From JAAURB01 sp049649525 (GTDB taxonomy: Bacteria > Cyanobacteriota > Cyanobacteriia > Cyanobacteriales > Microcoleaceae), in the NCBI GenBank assembly GCA_049649525.1, contig JBARZE010000012.1, forward strand, positions 60,307 to 124,306: a stretch of DNA of 64,000 nucleotides. The letters run 5' to 3'. The position numbers were made by a program, and so were the translations under genes. Position 1 is the stretch's first letter. The number at the start of each line of letters is the position of its first letter. Below the pieces are notes generated by a model. It was not told the origin of the DNA. It was given only the letters and a program-made list of their open reading frames with translations, and searched no databases. This document shows positions 1 to 8,592 of this stretch, one piece after another.

Positions 1-711
1 CATTTGATCTTGATTTTCAATTGAAACTGAAATAAAAGTGACTTGAATTCCATAAGGAGAAGTGCGACCGACCACTCGATTTGCCATCGTTGTAATGGGG
101 ATAAAAGCATTTAAATCTTCATTACCACTTAAGCCTGAACCTTTCGGTTTCATCACCCCAATAACGCGCAAACTAATATCTTTTAATCGGACTTGTTGAC
201 CCATAGGATTTTCATTTCCAAATAACTGTTCAGCCAATTCTGAACCCAACGCTGTTACCTGTTCATTGCGTTGAATATCTAAGTCAGAAATAAACCGTCC
301 TTGTGCCACATCAAAACTGCGAACAGAGAGATATTCGGGCGTAGTTCCCACCAAAGAAGCCGAGGCATTCTTATTACGATAAGACATCAATTGACTACCC
401 GTTAAAGACGGGGCCACTTCATCCACACTGGCGACCTGTGTTTCTATGGCTTCGGCATCGGCGACGACTAAGGTTTGCGGCGGATAAACCGGGCGACTTT
501 GGGCTTCTGGGCTTCCCGGTAAAATAAACAAAACATTCGGCCCCAAAGAGTTCACCTGTTCACTCACATACCGTTGAACCCCGTCTCCAATCCCCACCAT
601 ACCAATAACTGAAGCATTACCAATAATAATCCCCAACATGGTTAAACTACTTCGCATTTTATTCGCGACTAGAGTGCCCGATGCCATTTTTAACTGTTCC
701 AATAGATTCAT
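1..711 (-). CDS. MacB/DevC-like ABC transporter permease, partial (runs off left edge)
   Basis: This is the N-terminal 237 codons of a permease whose 3' end lies beyond the window. The start ATG (711-709) overlaps the TGA of the upstream HlyD gene (710-708) as ATGA, so the two are translationally coupled. The N-terminus MNLLEQLKMASGTLVANKMR, followed by a hydrophobic helix (about residues 20-45) and then a soluble region, fits the MacB periplasmic-core architecture. The pair adaptor plus MacB-type permease resembles the cyanobacterial DevBCA-type exporters, in which an ATPase gene usually follows; here it would lie off the left edge. Substrate unknown. Confidence 0.85.
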   Translation of the reverse strand, partial: MNLLEQLKMASGTLVANKMRSSLTMLGIIIGNASVIGMVGIGDGVQRYVSEQVNSLGPNVLFILPGSPEAQSRPVYPPQTLVVADAEAIETQVASVDEVAPSLTGSQLMSYRNKNASASLVGTTPEYLSVRSFDVAQGRFISDLDIQRNEQVTALGSELAEQLFGNENPMGQQVRLKDISLRVIGVMKPKGSGLSGNEDLNAFIPITTMANRVVGRTSPYGIQVTFISVSIENQDQM

Positions 712-2366
712 TTCACCACCTCCTCAAATGTCTTTCCTTCTGGCAATTCTAAAAATACTTGTTCCCCGGCATTCACCCCGTCTAACACTTGAATTTCATT
801 ACCAATTTGTGAACCAATGGTTACAGGTTTAAACGTCGGTTCGTTATTTTCATCCGGAATTAAAACGCCAGTTTGTCCTTTATTAGTCACAATAGCAACT
901 GTTGGCACCACTAAGGCATCTTCTAATCTATCCCCAACAAATTGTAAATCTACATTCATCCCCGATTGTAACTTTTCCTTACCATCAATAATATCAATTC
1001 TTGCTTGGAATAACGTCACATCTCGTTCTTTCACCGCTTCGGGTGCGACTAAATGTACCCGCCCTTGAAACACTTGGTCCGGGAAGGCATCGGCGACAAT
1101 TTCAACTCGTTGATTAGGTTTAATTTGCCCAATATCAGCCTCTGGAATTTTCGCTAATACTTCTAAATCTTTCGCCAACGCTACAATCGAAGTTGAAGTC
1201 GCCGAACTTGCATCCGATGCCGAAGTAGCTGGTGTGACAAACGCCCCTTCCACGGCATACCGCTGACTAATTACCCCGGCAAACGGCGCACGAATGACGC
1301 TATCTTCTAACTGAGTTTGATAATAACGAACCTGTCCCTCAGCCTCTGCTACCTCCGCTTCTGCCGCTGCGATATCTTCAATTCGCGTCCCATTAATCAA
1401 TTCATTCAGCTTACTTTGTACCTCTGCCACCTCTGCTTCTGCCCGATCTATTTCTTGAGGACGCGCCCCATTTTCTAACTGTCGTAGGGCTTGGCGTTCT
1501 TGTTCGACTGTTGCCCGTAACCGTTGAATTTGGGAGGTTTGAGACTGTTGTAACTGTTGTAAACGTCTTTCGGCTTCATCTCCGAGGGCCGTTAAGCGCC
1601 GTTGATCTCGATAATATTCTTCTAACTGGTCTTGAGAAACCGCCCCTTCTACCTGTAAACTCTCATAACGGTTTACCCGTTGTTGTGCCAGTTCTAATTC
1701 TGCTTGGTTGGCAACAATTCGGGCTTGTGCCTGGGCAATTTCATCTTCCAAACTCCCGGACTCAGCATCAGCTAAACGGGCCTCTGCTTCTCGCAAACGG
1801 GCTTCTGCTTGGGCGACTTCTTCTGAACGGGTTCCGGCTTCCAACTCCGCTAAACGAGCATTCGATTGATCAAACCTGGCACGAGCCGCCGCTATTTCCT
1901 CAGGACGGGTTCCCGTTTGTAATTTTTGTAAATTTGCCTTAGAACGAGCTAAACGCGCTTCTGCTTGCAATAATTGCGCCTCTAGTTCTTCACTTTCCAT
2001 GCGGGCGATCACTTGTCCGGCGGTGACGCGATCGCCTTGTTCAACGTATAATTCTGCTAAACGGCCCTGAGTATTGGGACTGAGATTCACCCGACGTACA
2101 GGCTGCACCACCCCACTGGCGGTAATCCGCACGGTTAAATCTTTCGCGGCCACCGGAACCGTGAGAGACTCAATTGCATCTAGCTGAGTTTGACTGCGGG
2201 TATATAAATAATAAGTCGGTAAGGATAAGCTTAACAATCCAATAGTAATTAAACCGATTGCCCAGCGGGGCAGCTTTTTACGACTCGGTTTTTCTTCCCA
2301 GGTTTGGGTTTGGGCAGCGATCTCACCGTTGTTGGGGTTAATCTCTTCAGAAGGGCCAGTGATCAT
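708..2366 (-). CDS. HlyD/MacA-family periplasmic adaptor of an ABC exporter
   Basis: A 552-residue membrane-fusion protein with a cytoplasmic N-terminus rich in Lys/Arg, one membrane helix (about residues 36-56), then a lipoyl-like half motif (LYVEQGDRVTAGQVIARM), a long Ala/Glu-rich coiled-coil hairpin (about 115-345), the second lipoyl half and beta-barrel (SVIRAPFAGVIS onward), and a C-terminal membrane-proximal domain. The hairpin is built from 26-residue units that begin G-[TSA]-[RL]-x-x-[ED]-[IV]. It is the partner of the permease encoded immediately downstream with ATGA overlap. It probably links the inner-membrane pump to an outer-membrane TolC-like channel. Family assignment is firm; cargo is unknown. 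Confidence 0.9.
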   Translation of the reverse strand: MITGPSEEINPNNGEIAAQTQTWEEKPSRKKLPRWAIGLITIGLLSLSLPTYYLYTRSQTQLDAIESLTVPVAAKDLTVRITASGVVQPVRRVNLSPNTQGRLAELYVEQGDRVTAGQVIARMESEELEAQLLQAEARLARSKANLQKLQTGTRPEEIAAARARFDQSNARLAELEAGTRSEEVAQAEARLREAEARLADAESGSLEDEIAQAQARIVANQAELELAQQRVNRYESLQVEGAVSQDQLEEYYRDQRRLTALGDEAERRLQQLQQSQTSQIQRLRATVEQERQALRQLENGARPQEIDRAEAEVAEVQSKLNELINGTRIEDIAAAEAEVAEAEGQVRYYQTQLEDSVIRAPFAGVISQRYAVEGAFVTPATSASDASSATSTSIVALAKDLEVLAKIPEADIGQIKPNQRVEIVADAFPDQVFQGRVHLVAPEAVKERDVTLFQARIDIIDGKEKLQSGMNVDLQFVGDRLEDALVVPTVAIVTNKGQTGVLIPDENNEPTFKPVTIGSQIGNEIQVLDGVNAGEQVFLELPEGKTFEEVVK

Positions 2367-2755
2367 TTCAGTTTAAGCTCAACTCGTTATAAGGTTGGAT
2401 TGAAGTAGACCACTTAGTCCAGTCCTTATATCTGTATTTTAACGACTTTTGTAGGGGAAATGGTTCAGGAAACTGTACACAATTGCGAACTGTCTATTGT
2501 TATGTCATTTGTCAATCGTGATTCTGCATGGGTTGGAGACTATGACAATGACAATCATCAACTATTTATGGTAATACGCTCTCAAGTTAGGATGTTTTAC
2601 TATTTCTGACACCCAACATCCAACACCCGATTGAAAAGAGACAGATTTACAACTGTCACAGCCAAATAATCAATATCAGATTGCTACAGATAGATAATAA
2701 ATTTCTCCAGAAATGTTAGAGTAAATTTCGTATATATGATCGGAGAAGTCTGTTT
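2367..2755. other. Intergenic region between divergent genes
   Basis: A 389-base spacer between the leftward exporter operon and the rightward flavin reductase gene. It should hold both promoters. I see no convincing ORF. It contains a tract of repeated ACACCCAACATCC-like text near 2608-2628, typical of degenerate cyanobacterial intergenic repeats, and a GGAGA ribosome-binding site near 2742-2746 that serves the rightward gene. Confidence 0.5.
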
Positions 2756-3238
2756 ATGCCATTAGACGAAAAAGCCAAAAAAACAATCTTACGAAAAATT
2801 CCCCACGCCCTCTATATTTGCGGCGTGAAAGACGGAGAAGAGGTGAATGGCTTTACTGCCAGTTGGGTGATGCAAGCCTCCTTTGAGCCGCCTCTGGTGG
2901 TCAACTGCGTTAAAAATGATTCTAAATCCCATGCCATGATTGCGACGAGTGAGGTATTTTCTCTCAGTTTCCTAGATCAAGGTCAAAAAGAAATGGCCCA
3001 GACTTTCTTTAAACCTCAACGCCGTGTGGGTAACAAGTTTGAAGATGTGGAATTTTACTTTGGTGAAACGGGTTGCCCGATTATTTCAGATTCCCTGGGG
3101 TATGTTGAGTGTAAAGTAGTGGGGAAAGTCGAGCAAGGCGATCATACTGTATTTGTCGGAGAAGTGATTGCAGCAGGGGTTCATCGTGAAGGTGAAATCC
3201 TAGATTTAGCTAGTACTGGGTGGAATTACGGCGGATAA
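2756..3238 (+). CDS. Flavin reductase domain protein (flavoredoxin type)
   Basis: A 160-residue stand-alone flavin-reductase-like domain. The FMN-binding pattern VNGFTASWVMQASFEPP (about residues 30-46) and the later SLSFL and HTVFVGEV segments match the split-barrel flavin reductases. The closest relatives I recognise are the C-terminal flavin reductase modules of cyanobacterial flavodiiron proteins, here without the diiron and flavodoxin parts. It probably reduces or binds FMN using NAD(P)H; the physiological acceptor is unknown. The ATG has a GGAGA box about 9 bases upstream. The gene is followed directly by a dispersed repeat, so it is likely a single-gene unit. Confidence 0.85.
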   Translation: MPLDEKAKKTILRKIPHALYICGVKDGEEVNGFTASWVMQASFEPPLVVNCVKNDSKSHAMIATSEVFSLSFLDQGQKEMAQTFFKPQRRVGNKFEDVEFYFGETGCPIISDSLGYVECKVVGKVEQGDHTVFVGEVIAAGVHREGEILDLASTGWNYGG

Positions 3239-3240
3239 TT

Positions 3241-3350
3241 ATGAATGATGAGTTGTGAATGATGAATGATGAAGAAGGCAAGTCGGCATCAAAGCGCTTT
3301 GCTGACTTATTACTCCCGTACTGACGTTGCATGCAACGTCTCTACATAGT
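3241..3350 (-). repeat. Dispersed composite intergenic repeat, copy 1 (inverted)
   Basis: Immediately after the flavin reductase stop lies a tract of TGATGAATGATGAA-type repeats, then a segment with CAAAGCGCTTTG, then the 18-base perfect palindrome GACGTTGCATGCAACGTC (3323-3340) and CTCTACATAGT. Read on the minus strand this matches the element at 39143-39234 almost base for base over about 85 bases. The palindrome core recurs at 32434 and 39143 and in degenerate form at 35335. No protein is encoded. Confidence 0.8.
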
Positions 3351-3404
3351 CCTTACTAATTTGTTATCAAATCTCAAAATAGTCAATGTGCTTCAATTTA
3401 GACG

Positions 3405-3752
3405 ATGCCGTTAATTAAAGTTCAAACCTCTGTCTCCCAACCCCCAAAATCTGAGGTAGAATCCTTACTCAAGGATTTATCTGCCAGTTTAGCTCATGCG
3501 CTCGGTAAACCAGAGTCCTACGTGATGACCGCGTTTGAAGCAGATGTAGCGATGACATTCGCCGGCACCACTGAGGCTGTGTGTTATATGGAAATCAAAA
3601 GTATTGGTTTACCCGCCAACAAGACGAAGACCATTAGTCAAGACTTTTGTCAAAAAATCAATCAGTTATTGGATATTCCGGTTAACCGCATCTATATTGA
3701 ATTTGCTGATGCAGAGCGTAATATGTGGGGTTGGAATGGCACAACATTTTAG
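3405..3752 (+). CDS. MIF/phenylpyruvate tautomerase family protein
   Basis: A 115-residue protein of the macrophage migration inhibitory factor superfamily. Pro2, the catalytic base after Met removal, is present (MPLIKVQTS). The C-terminal half shows the family pattern N-K-T-K-x-I-x-x-x-[FI]-C-x-x-[IL] and NRIYIEFADAERNMWGWNG, with the WGWNG end typical of MIF. It would act as a keto-enol tautomerase in the cytoplasm; the natural substrate in cyanobacteria is not established. No strong ribosome-binding site is visible before the ATG. Confidence 0.9.
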   Translation: MPLIKVQTSVSQPPKSEVESLLKDLSASLAHALGKPESYVMTAFEADVAMTFAGTTEAVCYMEIKSIGLPANKTKTISQDFCQKINQLLDIPVNRIYIEFADAERNMWGWNGTTF

Positions 3753-3892
3753 CCAATCAGACGCATCGCAAATGTCATCTTATAGCGCTGATCGCTGCCG
3801 GACTCCCTAATCACCTTCTGCGATATCACAAACCGTTAGAAAAGATGAGAAGATAGGTAGAAGAGTATCGTTATCGATTCAGTCTTAATCCT

Positions 3893-4732
3893 GTGTTTAT
3901 TCGTTTGAAAACAATTCCAACTTGGGCAGCACTCTCGCTAATGGGTAATGGATTGTTACTCCTGTGGGTAGTTTTGCTGAACATGCAGGGTCGCACCACA
4001 TCTAATTATGCTCAAGTTAATCCCTCTGCTGTATTTGCTTCAGAATCTAACAATATTATTCCCTCAGACTATCGACCCGCTCACCGATTAGGGCCCAAAC
4101 ATCGTTGGACGTATCAGCAGTGGGTGACTCAGTTACGGCGAGAAGCCCAAGCGGCAGCCGAACAAAACCCCCAACATTTAACCGTATTAGCGGGTGATTC
4201 TCTGAGTTTATGGTTTCCGCCTCAACTGTTGCCGGATGGGCGAACTTGGCTCAATCAAGGCATTTCTGGAGAAACATCAGCGGGTTTATTGAAACGCTTG
4301 AAACTGCTTGATGTGACAAGTCCGGAAACCATCTTTGTGATGATTGGCATTAATGACCTGTTACGAGGCATTGATAACGAAACGTTGTTGCAAAATTCAC
4401 AGGCGATTATTCAGGAGTTACGCTGGGCACACCCCAATGCAGAGATTGTTGTTCAGTCGATTTTACCTCATAGTGACGAAAAAGCCACTTGGGAAGGTCG
4501 CGATCGCTTAATTAATATCCCGAACCGCAGAATTCGTTATCTCAATCGAGAACTCCGAAGCATTGCTGAAGTAGAAGGGGTGTTTTTCCTCGATTTACAT
4601 CCCCTATTTACTGATGAACGGGGCCAACTGCGACCCGAATTGAGTACAGATGGTTTACACCTCAATGAACAAGGCTATTTGGTTTGGAGTTCGGGTTTAC
4701 AGCTATTTAGTCAGATGGAACTTCAGAGATGA
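3893..4732 (+). CDS. SGNH/GDSL hydrolase with N-terminal membrane anchor
   Basis: A 279-residue lipase/esterase-like protein. The GTG start gives a hydrophobic segment (about residues 9-31) that would act as signal anchor, placing the enzyme outside the cytoplasm. The four SGNH blocks are present: GDSLS (Ser near 103), NQGISGETS (Gly), GINDLL (Asn near 154) and DGLHLNEQG (Asp and His near 252-255). This suggests an esterase acting on lipids or O-acyl groups of polysaccharide; the substrate cannot be read from sequence. It converges on ribH with only two bases between stop codons. Confidence 0.88.
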   Translation: MFIRLKTIPTWAALSLMGNGLLLLWVVLLNMQGRTTSNYAQVNPSAVFASESNNIIPSDYRPAHRLGPKHRWTYQQWVTQLRREAQAAAEQNPQHLTVLAGDSLSLWFPPQLLPDGRTWLNQGISGETSAGLLKRLKLLDVTSPETIFVMIGINDLLRGIDNETLLQNSQAIIQELRWAHPNAEIVVQSILPHSDEKATWEGRDRLINIPNRRIRYLNRELRSIAEVEGVFFLDLHPLFTDERGQLRPELSTDGLHLNEQGYLVWSSGLQLFSQMELQR

Positions 4733-4734
4733 GT

Positions 4735-5319
4735 TTACTCTGTTTCTAATTGTTCTGAGGTGACCTCTGAGGAAATTATCCGAGGAGAAGCAGAAGATAA
4801 CATTCCTTGAGTCGTACCGAGATGATTATCGTCGGCGGGTAAAGTCTGAAGTTGTTGCATTAAACTCGACATTTCCAAGGCACTCATGGCATATTCCCAG
4901 CCGAGGTTATTCTTAATCCCTGCCCGTTCTAATGCCTGCTGCATGGTGTCGGTTGTTAATACCCCAAACACAATCGGAACACCTGTTTGAAACGCGGTGG
5001 CTGCTATTCCTTTGGAGACTTCAGCAGAAACGTAATCAAAATGAGGAGTTTGGCCCCGAATTACTGCCCCAAGACAAATGATGGCGTTATACCGACGACT
5101 CAGGGCGAGTTGATGAGCGACCATGGGGATTTCAAAGCTACCCGGAACCCAGGCATAATCAACTTTTGTCCCTTCCGGGTTGGGATCAACGCCATGCCGT
5201 TTCAGACAGTCTTGGCAGCCTGCTAATAATTTTTCAGTAATTAAATCATTAAATCGACCAATCACAATTGCGAGTCGAAATGATTCAGTTTGAGTAAAAC
5301 TTCCTTCAAAAACTGTCAT
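4735..5319 (-). CDS. ribH: 6,7-dimethyl-8-ribityllumazine synthase
   Basis: RibH condenses 5-amino-6-ribitylamino-uracil with dihydroxybutanone phosphate in riboflavin synthesis. The 194-residue protein has the RFN segment (22-24), GSFEIP (60-65), GAVIRGQTPHFD with the catalytic His near 93, and GVLTTD. The C-terminal 35 residues beyond the usual core are low-complexity Ser/Glu-rich and probably disordered. psbZ lies just upstream on the same strand, the pairing known from Synechocystis (sll1281/sll1282). Confidence 0.97.
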   Translation of the reverse strand: MTVFEGSFTQTESFRLAIVIGRFNDLITEKLLAGCQDCLKRHGVDPNPEGTKVDYAWVPGSFEIPMVAHQLALSRRYNAIICLGAVIRGQTPHFDYVSAEVSKGIAATAFQTGVPIVFGVLTTDTMQQALERAGIKNNLGWEYAMSALEMSSLMQQLQTLPADDNHLGTTQGMLSSASPRIISSEVTSEQLETE

Positions 5320-5414
5320 ACTTTAACGAAATTGACCTGCAAATGGATTTTAACAGAGGTTGAAGAGTTGAGGTGGTGCTAAAACTTCCCTCAACTCCAA
5401 GCAGATTGCTGTGA

Positions 5415-5606
5415 CTAAACCACTAAAAAGTTCAGAACACCAACCAGAATCACTAGAACGGCCCAAAGTCCAGAACCCACATAGAGTAATGGTTTAGACT
5501 GATCCCAATATTGGGGAGAAGCATAGGCAAAAGGCACCCCAACAATCATCACAAACGACAAAATCACTAAAGCAGCAAGAACAAATTGAAATAGGATTGT
5601 TAACAT
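5415..5606 (-). CDS. psbZ: Photosystem II protein PsbZ (Ycf9)
   Basis: A 63-residue two-helix thylakoid protein of the PSII core periphery. Membrane segments are about residues 4-25 and 39-60, joined by the conserved loop FAYASPQYWDQSK, with VGVLNF near the end. I place the start at the ATG 5606-5604 because it gives the family length and has GGAGA six bases upstream; an in-frame ATG 69 bases earlier adds an unrelated leader. It stabilises the PSII-antenna interaction in the known family. ribH follows downstream on the same strand. Confidence 0.95.
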   Translation of the reverse strand: MLTILFQFVLAALVILSFVMIVGVPFAYASPQYWDQSKPLLYVGSGLWAVLVILVGVLNFLVV

Positions 5607-6135
5607 TGATTTCTCCGAACCCGAACAATTAATTAAGTACAAACACTCACTAACGATGGCAGCAAGTGTTGTCATGATCTTTCATATAGTTAAGCTACCA
5701 GAAATTGTCACATCAAGGTAGTGATTGATCCGTTGTTACGGATAATTGGTTATTCCTCATAACAGGCAATGGGGTATGAAGTTGACCCAAGTACCTATCC
5801 CCTATCCCCGATGCAGACAAACTATAAATCTTAAACAAATATGATGATATGTAACGAAAAAAATGTCATTATAGAAATTATTGCGTAAACTGTCTACATA
5901 GTTCATGCTTTTTGCTTTAGCTCATTGGCTCTAAATTCCCTAAAATTAGGAACTTTCAACCAATGGAGATGAGGCAACTTCATTTTAAGTCAGATTAAAT
6001 TATTGATCAGTCTTCAAATTTCGATGATTCTGGTGGTGTGGAAAGTCTGTGTCCGGTTTGATCCGTTGGCTCAACCGCGTCCGTTTCCATATTCCCGTCA
6101 ATATGTCCCATGAAACAATACCTGAGTTTAATATT
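5607..6135. other. Intergenic region with psbZ promoter area
   Basis: About 440-530 bases between the divergent psbZ and NYN genes, depending on which start is used for the latter. The region holds the psbZ ribosome-binding site and presumably both promoters. It also holds a short tract of CCTATCCCCTATCCCC-like text near 5800-5810. No other gene is evident. Confidence 0.4.
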
Positions 6136-6690
6136 ATGTCACGCACCTTAGCCAAAGCCATTCTATATGTAGATGGTTATAATGTTATCGGAATCTGGCC
6201 CTTGCTGCAACAAAAGCTGAATGGGGGCAGTATGGAAGAAGCACGTCGCTTTTTAATTGAAGCAATGATTAATTACAGCGCCTATGAAGGAGTCGATGCT
6301 CGGATTGTCTTTGATGCCCACTATCAAAATACACCCAGTGTGAGTGAGACAGTGAGTCGGACGTTATCAGTTCACTATACAGGCTTTGGCCAAACTGCCG
6401 ATACATACATTGAGAAAGCGTGTGCGACTTTAGTGCATAAACTGCGTCTTTCCCGCCGCCGATTGATTGTTGCCACCTCAGACCGCGCTCAACAACTCAC
6501 GGTGATGGGGTATGGCGCAGAATGGATGTCTGCTCCACAGTTAGCGGCTGCAATAGAGGCTTCATCAAATCGCTGTCGTCAGCGCCAACAGTCTCGCAAA
6601 AGAACTTCAACAGCCAGCCGATTTTTAGTCAGTTCCCTAGATCCAGAGTCCCAGCAACGTTTGGCTCAGCTTCGCCGAGGATATCGATAA
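6136..6690 (+). CDS. NYN (PIN-like) domain ribonuclease of the YacP/Rae1 type
   Basis: A protein of about 184 residues with the NYN signature near its N-terminus (ILYVDGYNVIG), followed by RIVFDAHYQ and LIVATSDRAQQ. These carry the acidic residues expected of a PIN-like metal-dependent RNase. Bacillus Rae1 (YacP) cleaves mRNA at the ribosome; the cyanobacterial role is not known to me. I chose the ATG that puts VDGYN about ten residues from the start, as in the family. In-frame starts at 6103 (ATG) and 6049 (GTG, preceded by GGAAAG) are also possible. The C-terminus is basic and Gln/Arg-rich. Confidence 0.8.
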   Translation: MSRTLAKAILYVDGYNVIGIWPLLQQKLNGGSMEEARRFLIEAMINYSAYEGVDARIVFDAHYQNTPSVSETVSRTLSVHYTGFGQTADTYIEKACATLVHKLRLSRRRLIVATSDRAQQLTVMGYGAEWMSAPQLAAAIEASSNRCRQRQQSRKRTSTASRFLVSSLDPESQQRLAQLRRGYR

Positions 6691-6812
6691 GTCGGCTAAT
6701 TTTGTCTGCATCATCTCTTGAAACCCGGTCACTGAGGAGATTAGGTGCATTCAGATCGATCTCCTAGATCAATGCCACTGTGAGAAAATTTAAAAAAAAT
6801 TGTTCTAGGGGG

Positions 6813-6842
6813 TTGCAAAAACTTAGGGTGTTACGGTATGAT
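6813..6842 (+). promoter_or_regulatory. Putative sigma-70-type promoter of tRNA-Asn
   Basis: A TTGCAA -35 box (6813-6818) and a TATGAT -10 box (6837-6842) are separated by 18 bases. Initiation would fall near 6849, about 27 bases before the tRNA 5' end. This is a pattern match only. Confidence 0.5.
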
Positions 6843-6875
6843 TTATTACTGTGACTAAATAAAAGTCTAGAGCAA

Positions 6876-6947
6876 TCCTCGGTAGCTCAGTGGTAGAGCG
6901 GTCGGCTGTTAACCGATTGGTCGTAGGTTCGAATCCTACCCGGGGAG
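6876..6947 (+). tRNA. tRNA-Asn (anticodon GUU)
   Basis: A 72-nt cloverleaf. The acceptor arms TCCTCGG and CCGGGGA pair with one G-U, the discriminator is G, the D arm is GCTC-GAGC, the anticodon stem GTCGG/CCGAT encloses loop CTGTTAA (anticodon GTT at 6908-6910), and the T arm is GTAGG-TTCGAAT-CCTAC. No CCA is encoded. Confidence 0.97.
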
Positions 6948-7020
6948 TTTAAAAAAAACACAATAATTCTTCTGTGTTGATCCATTCACTGTTGTGGCGA
7001 TCGCTTATATCAACAGTAGT

Positions 7021-8487
7021 TTATAAAGATATTCTCAATGATCGACAGTTATCACAATGTCCACATCGCATTGACTCGGCTTCATCCGTGAAACCAAATG
7101 CTTGTAATAGAAATTGCCAACGACATCGACCTGTATTGAGATATTGAGTCATTGTTTGCATAGCATTTTGATTGTGTTTAGGATAACTTTTCGATTTTTC
7201 AGTCGTGATCTGATAATGAAACGGGTCACGCCAAGTGAGTTGACCCCAACTATGTAATAAAGACAAAGCCATTGCCGCTTCAGGGTGTTGACGAGAAACG
7301 GCGTTTAATTCTCCTTTGTATGGGAGTTTTTTTGCTAATTTGCGGGCAATTTGTTCCTGTTGACGCAAGTTTTCCATCAAAAACTGTCTGCGTTTTTTAT
7401 CTTCTGGATATAACCAACCGGTCGGTTCTGATCTCAATGTTAAAGCGGTTGCGGGTAACCCATCTCGTCCGGCGCGTCCAATTTCTTGAATATATTCAGA
7501 GAGTAAGCAAGGGGCTTGAAAATGTATCACCCAGCGAACATTCGATTTATTAATGCCCAAACCAAAGGCAGAAGTACACACCACAAACTGAATTTTATCT
7601 TGCAACCACGCTTGTTCAATTTTACGGCGTGTTACACCACTCAAGCCTCCATGGTAAGCGGCTGTTTTATAGTGTTTTCCGGAGAGTAAAGCGGCTAGTT
7701 TTTCGCTTTGTTTGCGCGTTCGGACATAGACTAAGCCAGACTGCTGCGGGTGCGTTTGAATGAAGTTAAAAAGCTGTTGTTGTCGCCCGTGGGGAGTCCA
7801 AACTGTCTTAATATTTAAATCTAAATTTTTTCGATAAGGATTGAGTAAATACTGCCTCGGTTGTTGTAATTTTAATACAGATTGAATCACGTTTTGTGCA
7901 GCGGGGTCAGCGGTGGCTGTGAAGGCGGCAATTGCTATTTTTGAGTTTTTGGGTTTTGTTTTTAATAAGGCTGCTCGAACGGTTCCTAAGCGTCGGTAAG
8001 CGGGGCGAAATGTATCTCCCCATTGGACTAAGCAGTGGGCTTCATCTAAAATTAGCCCGTTAATCATAATGTCCGGCTGAGATAAAATATTCCAGACAGT
8101 AGGAGTGAATAAAGTTTCTGGGGAAAGATATAACAGTCGTAGACGATTTTGTTGTAATTTAGATAGAGTTTGTTGGCGTTTTTGCTTAGAAATTTGACTG
8201 TGAATTAAACCGGCCAGAAGCTGATGTTGATGGAGTTCTTGCACTTGGTTTTCCATTAACGCTACCAAAGGAGAAATCACCAACGTTAAGCCTGTTTTTA
8301 ACACCGCCGGAAGCTGAAAACAAATCGATTTACCGCCCCCGGTTGGCATCACAATTAATGCATCTTTTCGGGTTAAAAGCGTTTGAATAATTTCGGCTTG
8401 AGGAGGTCTAAATTCAGTATATCCCCAGATGTTATAGAATGCTGTTTGAACTTGTTCCCAGGGGATTGAGTCAGGCTGTTTCATCAT
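7021..8487 (-). CDS. recQ: RecQ-family ATP-dependent DNA helicase (short form)
   Basis: A 488-residue superfamily 2 helicase. Motif I is MPTGGGKS (about 47-54), motif II is DEAH (148-151), followed by the aromatic-loop region. Motif VI is QEIGRAGRDG. Near the C-terminus four cysteines (CRWQ...CGHCDNC) form the RecQ zinc-binding site. No HRDC domain is present, so this is a short RecQ. It would unwind 3'-tailed or forked DNA in recombination repair. No partner gene adjoins it; the tRNA lies downstream. Confidence 0.93.
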   Translation of the reverse strand: MMKQPDSIPWEQVQTAFYNIWGYTEFRPPQAEIIQTLLTRKDALIVMPTGGGKSICFQLPAVLKTGLTLVISPLVALMENQVQELHQHQLLAGLIHSQISKQKRQQTLSKLQQNRLRLLYLSPETLFTPTVWNILSQPDIMINGLILDEAHCLVQWGDTFRPAYRRLGTVRAALLKTKPKNSKIAIAAFTATADPAAQNVIQSVLKLQQPRQYLLNPYRKNLDLNIKTVWTPHGRQQQLFNFIQTHPQQSGLVYVRTRKQSEKLAALLSGKHYKTAAYHGGLSGVTRRKIEQAWLQDKIQFVVCTSAFGLGINKSNVRWVIHFQAPCLLSEYIQEIGRAGRDGLPATALTLRSEPTGWLYPEDKKRRQFLMENLRQQEQIARKLAKKLPYKGELNAVSRQHPEAAMALSLLHSWGQLTWRDPFHYQITTEKSKSYPKHNQNAMQTMTQYLNTGRCRWQFLLQAFGFTDEAESMRCGHCDNCRSLRISL

Positions 8488-8592
8488 TAACTGTGAAGAA
8501 AATTGAGACGCTGCCTCGTTTGATCTGATCGTAACAGCTTCCTCTATGATTGAGCTAGCTGAATAAATGATTCTTAACTAAAATTTAATGCT

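Noticed and set aside
2544..2562. GACAATGACAATCATCAAC as a second Fur box upstream of the flavin reductase gene
   Set aside because: Only 15 of 19 positions match and symmetry is poor, much weaker than the site at 49191; not listed as a feature.
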